A program made the position numbers and the translations under genes. The notes under the pieces are model-generated. The model saw nothing but the letters and a program-made list of their open reading frames with translations, was not told where the DNA came from and ran no database searches. Positions 44,045-51,560 of a stretch of DNA of 64,000 nt are shown here, piece by piece. The stretch lies in the NCBI RefSeq assembly GCF_032922745.1, contig NZ_CP136693.1:2108001-2172000 (forward strand), read 5' to 3'. The stretch comes from Marinobacter salarius (GTDB lineage: Bacteria > Pseudomonadota > Gammaproteobacteria > Pseudomonadales > Oleiphilaceae). Numbering within the stretch: the first letter of the stretch is position 1; each line of letters opens with the position of its first letter.

Positions 44045-45004
44045 TTGGAAGAACAGCCAATCATCGTAAAGAGAAAAAAGAAAGTTGCGGCTGGGCACCA
44101 CGGCGGTTCATGGAAAGTGGCCTTCGCCGATTTCGCCACCGCCATGATGGCGTTTTTTCTCGTACTCTGGCTCACCGCCACGGCGTCTCCGGAACAGATT
44201 CGTGCCGTCGAGGGCTACTTCAAGGATCCGGTGGGATTCACTGAAGGTGGGTCTCCCAACCCGGTTGATCTTGAGGGCAGCGCTTCGGTGATCAACGAAA
44301 GCAGCGAGGACATCGAGCGCAGCGATATCCAGATTGAAGACCAGGTTGTTGAGGAGTTGGCACAGACCCTGGAGCAGCAGCAGATGGAAGAGTTGTTTCA
44401 GGACCTGAAGGAACGCATTGAGCAGAATGAAACCCTTCAGGAGTTCAAGGACCAACTGCTGATCGACATCACCAGCGAAGGGTTGCGCATCCAGATTGTT
44501 GATCGCTCACAGCGTCCCATGTTCGACAGTGGCCGCGCCGAGCTCAAGTACTACTCGCAGGATATCCTGTTCGAACTTGCCAAGACGCTTAGCACGGTCA
44601 ACAACAAGCTGAGCATTACCGGCCATACGGACTCGACACCATTCAGTGGCCGCCCGGGCTACACCAACTGGGAGTTGTCGGCGGACCGAGCCAACACAGC
44701 CCGCAGGGCGCTGGTCGCCGGTGGTGTCAGGCCGCAGCAGATTGGCCGGGTAGTGGGCCTGAGTGACTCCGTGCTGTTTGATCAGGACGACCCGCAGGCG
44801 CCGGTTAATCGCCGTATATCCATCATCGTGATGAACAAAAAGACGGCGGCTGGCATCCAGAGCAATGCCGGCCGATCAGGGGAGCCACTGATTGACCTGA
44901 CCGCTCCCTCCGAAGAGGAGCAGCAGGAAGCCATGAAACGGCTGGAGGAGGGTAGCTGGGCGGAAGAGAAGGAAGAACCCAAGCCGGGCGAGCTGAATTG
45001 GTAA
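44045..45004 (+). CDS. motB: Flagellar motor stator protein MotB
   Basis: Stator subunit of 319 aa with one helix and a periplasmic OmpA-like peptidoglycan-binding domain. The proton-carrying aspartate is Asp29 in KVAFADFATAMMAFFLVLW. The OmpA-like part contains ITGHTDSTPF and LSADRANTARRALV. It starts with the rare codon TTG at 44045, supported by GGAG 8 nt upstream. It ends 5 bp from the convergent rsgA stop. Confidence 0.93.
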   Translation: MEEQPIIVKRKKKVAAGHHGGSWKVAFADFATAMMAFFLVLWLTATASPEQIRAVEGYFKDPVGFTEGGSPNPVDLEGSASVINESSEDIERSDIQIEDQVVEELAQTLEQQQMEELFQDLKERIEQNETLQEFKDQLLIDITSEGLRIQIVDRSQRPMFDSGRAELKYYSQDILFELAKTLSTVNNKLSITGHTDSTPFSGRPGYTNWELSADRANTARRALVAGGVRPQQIGRVVGLSDSVLFDQDDPQAPVNRRISIIVMNKKTAAGIQSNAGRSGEPLIDLTAPSEEEQQEAMKRLEEGSWAEEKEEPKPGELNW

Positions 45005-45009
45005 GCTGT

Positions 45010-46065
45010 TCAGTCGACCTTCAGGCCTCGGGACTGCTGTTCCGCCATATCCTGCAAAATCCGGTTAAAGCTTTTCAGCCGCTCTGTACTGATGCGGCCG
45101 TCTTCAGCGGCCTGCGCAATGGCGCAGCCGGGATCGCCCATGTGGCTGCAGTTGCGGAACTTGCAGTGACCGATCAGGTCGCGGATCTCCCGAAAGCCGT
45201 ACTCGATCTCCTGCGGTGTCATGTGCCACAGCCCGAACTCCCGGATACCTGGCGAATCGATGAGATCGCCTCCGCAGTCGAGGTGAAAAAGCTTGGCGGT
45301 GGTGGTGGTGTGAACCCCTTTCCCGGTGCTTTCCGAGACCGCGCCTACCCGGATTGACGCTTCCGGCAATAACGTCTGGATAATGGACGATTTGCCAACT
45401 CCCGATTGGCCCACGAATACGCTGGTCTGGCCTTTTACCAGGTCTTCAACCCTCACCGCCTGCTCACCCTCCAGGGTTTTGGCGGAGGTGCGTTCTATTC
45501 GATATCCGAGCTTTTCGTAACGAGCCAGCAGTTGGTCGATTGCTTCCCGATTCTGGTCAGTCACCAGGTCGGTCTTGTTGAGCAGGATGATGACCGGAAT
45601 ATCCGTACTCTCTGCTGCCACCAGGTAGCGGTCGATCAGGTTGTCGTGGGGTTCCGGTTCAGAGGCAATCACCAGGATGATGTAGTCGATATTGGCAGCG
45701 ACGGGTTTGAGCGCGCCGAAGTTGTCGGGCCGCTGGAGCAGGGTATGACGGTCGCAGCGCGCCACGATGACGCCGGTATTGTCGCTGCCAGGGCGCCAGA
45801 TCACCTTGTCGCCAGTCACCAGGCTGTCGATATTCGCTCTCACGAAACAACGCAGCACCTTGCCGGTGTCTTCCCCCTCCAGGGCTTCCACGTCGAGTTG
45901 CTGCCCGTAGTGAGCGATAACAAGGCCCTGTTGTTCTGGCCCCAGGTCGCCCGCGTCCAGCTTTTCGCTGATGGATTCTTCTTTCTTCGCCGCCCGTGCA
46001 GCCCGCTCTTGCTGAATTTTCTTGATGCGCCACTGCTGCTGCTTGTTAAGTCGACGTTTAGCCAT
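45010..46065 (-). CDS. rsgA: Small ribosomal subunit biogenesis GTPase RsgA
   Basis: Circularly permuted GTPase of 351 aa acting in late 30S maturation. An N-terminal OB fold is followed by the GTPase motifs in permuted order: LLNKTDLV (G4), then GQSGVGKSS (G1), then DSPGIREFG (G3). The C-terminal zinc knuckle has HCKFRNCSHMGDPGC. The N-terminal extension is rich in Lys/Arg, as in gammaproteobacterial RsgA. Divergent from orn, as commonly seen, with repeat copy F between. Confidence 0.94.
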   Translation of the reverse strand: MAKRRLNKQQQWRIKKIQQERAARAAKKEESISEKLDAGDLGPEQQGLVIAHYGQQLDVEALEGEDTGKVLRCFVRANIDSLVTGDKVIWRPGSDNTGVIVARCDRHTLLQRPDNFGALKPVAANIDYIILVIASEPEPHDNLIDRYLVAAESTDIPVIILLNKTDLVTDQNREAIDQLLARYEKLGYRIERTSAKTLEGEQAVRVEDLVKGQTSVFVGQSGVGKSSIIQTLLPEASIRVGAVSESTGKGVHTTTTAKLFHLDCGGDLIDSPGIREFGLWHMTPQEIEYGFREIRDLIGHCKFRNCSHMGDPGCAIAQAAEDGRISTERLKSFNRILQDMAEQQSRGLKVD

Positions 46066-46150
46066 ATCGTGGGTCGGTTAATTCCTGCTGGGAAATGGTG
46101 ATTGCTGTAACATCATACGTGATTCATCCACAATAGGCAGACTATGTGCA

Positions 46151-46260
46151 GCAACGGCCGGGCAGGGCTTCCCGGGAGACGCTACGAGCACGTCCATGTG
46201 CGCTTGACTGAAGCCATCCATGGCTTCAGACACTCCCGGGAAGCCCTGCCCGGCCGTTGC
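46151..46260. repeat. 54-nt-core inverted-repeat element, copy F
   Basis: Perfect 28-bp arms (46151-46178 and 46233-46260) enclose a 54-nt core (46179-46232). The core has GCACGTCCATGTGC and a perfect 10-bp stem CTGAAGCCAT/ATGGCTTCAG. Canonical orientation is plus; the core is closest to copy A although 42 kb away. It lies in the divergent rsgA-orn gap, so it cannot simply be an end-of-gene terminator. Confidence 0.93.
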
Positions 46261-46293
46261 CCGAATCACGAGTTAACCGCTGGAGACCAATGA

Positions 46294-46836
46294 ATGCCAG
46301 AAGCCAACTATCTTGTCTGGATTGACCTGGAAATGACGGGGTTAGACCCGGAAAAAGAGCGGATCATCGAGATAGCAACCATCGTTACGGATTCTGAATT
46401 GAACACGATTGAAGAAGGGCCGGTGATTGCCGTTCACCAATCAGACAAACTGCTCAGTGAAATGGACGAGTGGTGCACGCGGACCCATGGCGAAAGCGGA
46501 CTGACCCAGCGGGTGAAGGACAGTAAGTACGGCGAGATCGATGCCGAACAGAAAACCCTGGAATTCCTGCAGCGGTATCTCGAGCCGGGGCAGTCACCAT
46601 TATGTGGCAACAGCATCGGCCAGGATCGTCGTTTCCTGGTGAAGTACATGCCGGAACTGGAAGCCTTCTTTCACTACCGCAATCTGGATGTGAGTACCAT
46701 CAAGGAGCTGGCCAGGCGCTGGCGGCCGGATGTGCTGGACGGGGTGAAGAAGAAAGGCAGTCACCTGGCGTTGGACGATATCCGCGACTCCATAGAGGAG
46801 CTGCGGCATTACCGGGAACACTTTTTCCAACTTTAG
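46294..46836 (+). CDS. orn: Oligoribonuclease
   Basis: 3'-5' exoribonuclease of 180 aa that degrades short oligoribonucleotides, including pGpG from c-di-GMP turnover. DEDDh residues are seen in WIDLEMTGLD, LCGNSIGQDRRFL and SHLALDDIRDSIEEL. Length is typical. The start is 34 nt after repeat copy F. It is convergent with queG, 17 bp apart. Confidence 0.96.
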   Translation: MPEANYLVWIDLEMTGLDPEKERIIEIATIVTDSELNTIEEGPVIAVHQSDKLLSEMDEWCTRTHGESGLTQRVKDSKYGEIDAEQKTLEFLQRYLEPGQSPLCGNSIGQDRRFLVKYMPELEAFFHYRNLDVSTIKELARRWRPDVLDGVKKKGSHLALDDIRDSIEELRHYREHFFQL

Positions 46837-46853
46837 GCCGCGGCGCTTTCAAG

Positions 46854-47918
46854 CTATAGGCCGTGCCTGCGAAGGGCCCAGTGCACATGCTCCCGAACCA
46901 TCTCTGACGGAAAGTCAGCCCGCTGTTTTAGGGCCTCGATCACTGGGATGGTTGAAGGCGCATTGCCAAGGCCCACCGCCAGGTTCCTTAGCCAACCCTC
47001 GTAACCGGTGCGGCGGATGGCGGAGCCTTCAGTGCGTTTGAGGAATTGTTCTTCCGTCCAGAGGAACAGCGTAGCCAGTTCGCTGTTGTCCAGGCCATGG
47101 CGGGGCTGGAAGTCTTTTTCCGCCGTTGGCTTGCTGAACTTGTTCCAGGGGCAGACCAGTTGGCAGTCGTCACAACCGAACACGCGGTTACCCATTTTGG
47201 GCCGCAGTTCTTCCGGAATGCTGCCCTTGAGTTCAATGGTGAGGTAGCTGATGCATTTGCGGGCATCGAGTTTGTGGGGGCCTTCAAAGGCATCTGTGGG
47301 GCAGATGTCCAGGCACGCGGCGCAACTGCCGCAATGTTCCTTTTCAAACGGTTCGTCCAGCGGTAATGGCGCGCTGGTGAAGATTTCTCCGAGGAAGAAA
47401 AACGACCCCGCTTTTGGATGAATCAGCATGTTGTTCTTGCCAATCCAGCCCAGGCCCGCGCGCTGGGCAAGGGCCCTTTCGAGCACAGGAGCGCTGTCTA
47501 CGAAAGCTCTGTAATCGTATCCCGATACTGCCTCGTCAATGCGTTTTGCCAGGGTCGCCAGTCGTTTGCGCATCAGCTTGTGATAGTCACGCCCAGTGGC
47601 ATAGCGGGTAATGTAGGCCTTCTCGGGGTTAGTGAGTATTCGCCCCGGGTTATCGGGCGCAGGCAGGTAGTCCAGCCGCACGGAAATGACTCTTTGCGTT
47701 CCTTCCACCAGTGAGGTGGGGGTATAGCGTTTGTCGCCATGATCTTCCATATACGACATTTCGCCGTGAAAACCTTTGCGGAGCCAGTCCTTCAGGCGAG
47801 CTCCGTGAGCACCGGTGTCCGGGAGGGTAATGCCAACATCACTAAAGCCCAGTTCCCGGGCCCAGGATTGGATATGTTCCGGCAGATGTTCGAAGTTTTG
47901 GTCAATCGATTCGGTCAT
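46854..47918 (-). CDS. queG: Epoxyqueuosine reductase
   Basis: Cobalamin- and iron-sulfur-dependent enzyme of 354 aa completing queuosine synthesis on tRNA. The two 4Fe-4S cysteine sets are visible as CGSCAACLDICPTDAF near residue 195 and CDDCQLVCPWNKF near residue 250. The C-terminal region has HEAT-like helices. It is divergent from nnr. Confidence 0.94.
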   Translation of the reverse strand: MTESIDQNFEHLPEHIQSWARELGFSDVGITLPDTGAHGARLKDWLRKGFHGEMSYMEDHGDKRYTPTSLVEGTQRVISVRLDYLPAPDNPGRILTNPEKAYITRYATGRDYHKLMRKRLATLAKRIDEAVSGYDYRAFVDSAPVLERALAQRAGLGWIGKNNMLIHPKAGSFFFLGEIFTSAPLPLDEPFEKEHCGSCAACLDICPTDAFEGPHKLDARKCISYLTIELKGSIPEELRPKMGNRVFGCDDCQLVCPWNKFSKPTAEKDFQPRHGLDNSELATLFLWTEEQFLKRTEGSAIRRTGYEGWLRNLAVGLGNAPSTIPVIEALKQRADFPSEMVREHVHWALRRHGL

Positions 47919-48008
47919 GGAATGCCAGTCGAGTGGCGGCCGGTTTTCCCGGCGGCCCGAAGGGTAACGAAGTTTAATTTGATTAAGTTATGACCTTTTC
48001 CACTGTTT

Positions 48009-48017
48009 TGCTATTCT
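48009..48017 (+). promoter_or_regulatory. Candidate extended -10 promoter of nnr
   Basis: TGCTATTCT (48009-48017) follows an AT-rich stretch (47971-48000) in the queG-nnr gap and lies 57 nt before the nnr start. The -35 is weak. Confidence 0.4.
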
Positions 48018-48073
48018 TTACAGGTATCTGGCCATTTTTCTTAATCCGAATTCTTTAGCGGGAGCCGACTTTC

Positions 48074-49645
48074 ATGCCCCTGTCTGGTGGTCATAGTTTA
48101 CCAGAAGACCTCTACTCCGCCGATGCGGTGAGGGAGATTGATCGCTATGTGATTGATCAGCAAGGGGTTGACGGATTTGACCTGATGCAGGCCGCCGCCG
48201 CCGGTGCGTTTCGCAGGCTGGTACGCAACTGGCCTGAGCCGGGCAGGGTCCTGGTACTGTGTGGTTCTGGCAACAATGGCGGTGACGGCTATCTGGTGGC
48301 GGCCAATGCCGTACGCCATGGTTTGGATGTGGACTGTATCGCCGTTGCGCCGACGGGGAAGCTGTCTGGTGATGCCCGCAAGGCCTGGCAAAAATCCGTG
48401 GCCGATGGAGTAAAAGTGCGGGAACTAGCGGATCTTGGTAACGACAATGCGCAGCGGTCAGTTGCCAGCGCCGGGTTAATCGTGGATGCCCTGCTGGGAA
48501 CTGGCGTAACGGGCGCTCCCAGAGAGCCCTTTGCGACTATTATCGACGCGTGTAACGAGGCGCTCGCGCCCGTTATGGCGATTGATTTGCCGTCCGGGCT
48601 GAACGCAACCACCGGAGCGGTGGCCGGACAGGCGATACGGGCTGATGCAACAGTGACCTTTATTGGGCTCAAGGCTGGCCTGTTTACGGGGCAGGGGGTC
48701 GAATGTGGGGGGGGCATCCTGTTCGAGTCTCTGGATACCGATGACTGGGCCTCCGAGAGCGGTCAGCAGCCTTTGGCTCGCCGGGTTGACTGGCAGTCGA
48801 TCCGTTCGGTCATCCCCAGGCGACCAAGAACCGCGCACAAGGGGCGTTTCGGGCATGTGCTCGTGGTGGCCGGGGACCGGGGGTTTGGTGGTGCCGGCCT
48901 ATTGGCAGCCGAAGCAGCTGCAAGAACCGGGGCTGGACTGGTTACCCTGGCCACGCGCCCGGAATACGTCTCACCGGCTCTCGCTCGCTGCCCATCGGTC
49001 ATGGTGCAGGGGCTGATTCATGGTTCTGAACTGCCGCCGTTGATTGAAGCGGCGGATGTCATAGTCTGTGGTCCGGGCATCGGCCAGGGCGCCTGGGGGC
49101 AGCAGATGCTCCAGCAGGTCGTTGCGAGCGGTAAGCCAAGGGTGCTCGATGCAGACGCGCTCAACCTGATGGCCTCAAGGGTGGCGCAGCCGGCACACAA
49201 TCATATTCTTACCCCGCATCCCGGAGAGGCTGCGCGGCTTCTGGCGTGTGATGTGGCGGAAATTGAAGAGGATCGTATAGGCGCTGCCGGGCGAATCTCT
49301 CAGATGTTTGGCGGAGTTGTGCTGCTTAAGGGTGCCGGCACGGTGGTGGCAGGCGGAGGCGCAATGCCGGACATTGTCAGCGGCAGTAATCCTGGCATGG
49401 CGACCGGTGGCATGGGGGATGTTCTTTCGGGCGTGCTGGGTAGTTTGTATGCGCAGTTGGGAGATGCCCGTGCTGCAGCGTCGGCAGGGGCTGCATTGCA
49501 TCTGGCGGCTGCGGACCTCGCGTCGGAAACCCGCGGTTATATGGGGCTACTGCCGATGGACGTTATTGAGGCCCTATCACAGGTATTGGTGGATTCTGAG
49601 CGCCGGCCGGATCGTCGTTCGGTTGGCGTCGGTGGAGACGAATGA
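48074..49645 (+). CDS. nnr: Bifunctional NAD(P)H-hydrate repair enzyme (epimerase/dehydratase)
   Basis: Metabolite-repair enzyme of 523 aa. The N-terminal YjeF_N epimerase part (about 1-225) has LCGSGNNGGDGYLVA, and the C-terminal dehydratase part (about 250-510) has GSNPGMATGGMGDVLSGVLG. Both halves look complete. Its stop overlaps the tsaE start (ATGA at 49642-49645), as in many Gammaproteobacteria. Confidence 0.94.
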   Translation: MPLSGGHSLPEDLYSADAVREIDRYVIDQQGVDGFDLMQAAAAGAFRRLVRNWPEPGRVLVLCGSGNNGGDGYLVAANAVRHGLDVDCIAVAPTGKLSGDARKAWQKSVADGVKVRELADLGNDNAQRSVASAGLIVDALLGTGVTGAPREPFATIIDACNEALAPVMAIDLPSGLNATTGAVAGQAIRADATVTFIGLKAGLFTGQGVECGGGILFESLDTDDWASESGQQPLARRVDWQSIRSVIPRRPRTAHKGRFGHVLVVAGDRGFGGAGLLAAEAAARTGAGLVTLATRPEYVSPALARCPSVMVQGLIHGSELPPLIEAADVIVCGPGIGQGAWGQQMLQQVVASGKPRVLDADALNLMASRVAQPAHNHILTPHPGEAARLLACDVAEIEEDRIGAAGRISQMFGGVVLLKGAGTVVAGGGAMPDIVSGSNPGMATGGMGDVLSGVLGSLYAQLGDARAAASAGAALHLAAADLASETRGYMGLLPMDVIEALSQVLVDSERRPDRRSVGVGGDE

Positions 49646-50151
49646 TGGACGTTGCAGAGCAGAATCTCTCACTGTTTCTTGAGGATGAGATGGCAACGGA
49701 AAACCTTGGAAGGGGGCTCGCTACGGTTGTGGTTCAGGCCGGACAGGGAGTCACAGTGTTTCTCGAGGGCAATCTGGGTACGGGGAAGACAACCCTGAGC
49801 CGTGGAGTCATGCGTGGTCTTGGCCATGAAGGGGCTGTTAAAAGTCCGACCTACACCATTGTGGAGCCATACGAGCACCTGAGCCCTCCGGCTTACCACT
49901 TCGACCTTTACAGGTTGGGTGATCCGGAGGAGCTGGAATACATGGGGATACGTGATTACTTTCAGGGCCAGAGTCTTTGTTTGATTGAGTGGCCCGAGCG
50001 GGGGCAGGGAATCCTTCCGGATCCCGACCTTTGGATACGCTTGAGTGTCAGTGGAGATGGGCGTAAAGCGCTTGTCTCGGCGGCAACGACTGTGGGCGAA
50101 GGGTTGCAGGCCAGGCTTGCCGCAATGCCGTTGTCGAGTCATCGAGGTTAA
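49642..50151 (+). CDS. tsaE: tRNA t6A biosynthesis ATPase TsaE
   Basis: P-loop ATPase of 169 aa needed for threonylcarbamoyladenosine at tRNA position 37. Walker A is GNLGTGKTT near residue 44; SPTYTIVEPYE and YHFDLYRLGDPEELEYMGI are family marks. The start overlaps the nnr stop by four bases, so translation is coupled. Confidence 0.94.
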   Translation: MMDVAEQNLSLFLEDEMATENLGRGLATVVVQAGQGVTVFLEGNLGTGKTTLSRGVMRGLGHEGAVKSPTYTIVEPYEHLSPPAYHFDLYRLGDPEELEYMGIRDYFQGQSLCLIEWPERGQGILPDPDLWIRLSVSGDGRKALVSAATTVGEGLQARLAAMPLSSHRG

Positions 50152-50185
50152 TTATGTGTGATCAGTGCAGGTGGGCAGGAAAATG

Positions 50186-51541
50186 ATGGCAAGAATGTTC
50201 TCCAGATGGTGCCTGGCCGGTAGTGTAATGCTGACGCTGTTGTTTCCTACGGCAGCAATGGCGGGCGTTAACGTGGAAGGCGTGAGGATCTGGCCCGCGC
50301 CGGACCATACCCGGCTGGTGCTGGATGTTGCCGACAAGATTGGTCACAAGGTGTTTGCCCTGTCCGGGCCTTCGCGCCTGGTGATTGACCTTGAGAACAC
50401 GACGCTCAAGGCCGATTTTGACAAGCTCGATCTCTCGGGCAGTCCCGTAAAGCGTATCCGCAGCGCCCCGCGCAACGGTAATGATCTTCGGGTAGTGCTC
50501 GATCTGAAGAGTGACATCAAGCCGCGCAGCTTTCAGCTCGAACCCAATCAGCAGTACGGTCACCGGTTGGTCGTCGACCTGATCGACGAAGGTGGCCTGA
50601 AGGCTCGAAAGCCTTCGGAGCCAACTGTCACCGAAAACGCCAACGGCAAGCGGGATATTATTGTGGTGGTTGATGCCGGCCACGGCGGCGAGGACTCGGG
50701 AGCAATCGGCCCTCGTGGCACCCGTGAAAAAGATGTGGTGCTCAAAATGTCGAAAACCCTGGCGGAACTGATTGACGCCAAGCCGGGTTATACCGCGAAG
50801 CTCACCCGCACCGGCGACTATTACATCGATCTGCGCAGCCGCACGGTGCTGGCCAGAAAACACAATGCCGACCTGTTCGTATCGGTTCATGCCGATGCAT
50901 TTCGCACGCCGCAGCCTCGTGGTGCTTCAGTGTTTGCATTGTCACAGCGGGGTGCGACCAGTGAAACCGCCCGCTGGCTGGCAAAGACCGAGAACCGTTC
51001 CGACCTGATAGGGGGCGCCGGTGGTGTGTCTCTCGACGGCCGTGATGACATGCTGGCCGGAGTGCTGCTGGATCTGTCCATGACCGCCAGTATCAATTCC
51101 AGCCTGGGAGTCGGGGACTCCATCCTCGGCAGGCTTGGCAACGTTGCCGAGCTCCACAAGAAAGGCGTTGAGCAGGCTGCGTTTGCGGTGCTGAAATCAC
51201 CGGATATTCCATCGGTTCTCGTTGAGGCGGGATTCATCTCGAACCCGAAGGAAGAGCAGAACCTTTCCAGTGCCTGGTATCGTGAAAAACTGTCCCAGGC
51301 GGTGTTTCGGGGTATCGATGACTACTTCCAGAAAACGCCCCCGCCAGGCACGTTGCTGGCGTGGCAGAAGCAGAACGGCCGTGGCGATGGCAGTGTCAGT
51401 CAGTACCGGATTCGCCGGGGGGATACGCTCTCAGGTGTCGCTCGGGAGAACCAGACAACCGTCAGCGAACTGATGCAGTATAACGGCCTCAATGATGACC
51501 GTGTTATGGTAGGGCAAACCATTCGTATTCCTGCATCCTGA
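50186..51541 (+). CDS. amiB: N-acetylmuramoyl-L-alanine amidase with AMIN and LysM domains
   Basis: Periplasmic zinc amidase of about 451 aa for cell separation. A signal peptide (CLAGSVMLTLLFPTAAMA) is followed by an AMIN domain, the amidase_3 domain (VDAGHGGEDSGAIGP near residue 170; VSVHADAF; SVLVEAGFISN) and a C-terminal LysM (YRIRRGDTLSGVARENQ). AGGA before tandem ATGs at 50183 and 50186 favours the second. amiC is an equally possible name; the tsaE-amiB-mutL order supports amiB. Confidence 0.9.
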   Translation: MARMFSRWCLAGSVMLTLLFPTAAMAGVNVEGVRIWPAPDHTRLVLDVADKIGHKVFALSGPSRLVIDLENTTLKADFDKLDLSGSPVKRIRSAPRNGNDLRVVLDLKSDIKPRSFQLEPNQQYGHRLVVDLIDEGGLKARKPSEPTVTENANGKRDIIVVVDAGHGGEDSGAIGPRGTREKDVVLKMSKTLAELIDAKPGYTAKLTRTGDYYIDLRSRTVLARKHNADLFVSVHADAFRTPQPRGASVFALSQRGATSETARWLAKTENRSDLIGGAGGVSLDGRDDMLAGVLLDLSMTASINSSLGVGDSILGRLGNVAELHKKGVEQAAFAVLKSPDIPSVLVEAGFISNPKEEQNLSSAWYREKLSQAVFRGIDDYFQKTPPPGTLLAWQKQNGRGDGSVSQYRIRRGDTLSGVARENQTTVSELMQYNGLNDDRVMVGQTIRIPAS

Positions 51542-51560
51542 CACGAGGTCCCCTGGTAAC

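Noticed and set aside
3607..46260. Reading the inverted-repeat elements as integron attC sites, REP/BIME repeats or MITEs.
   Set aside because: Those families have conserved ends or short stems; here the centre is conserved and the long arms vary. No integrase, RAYT or transposase gene is in the window.
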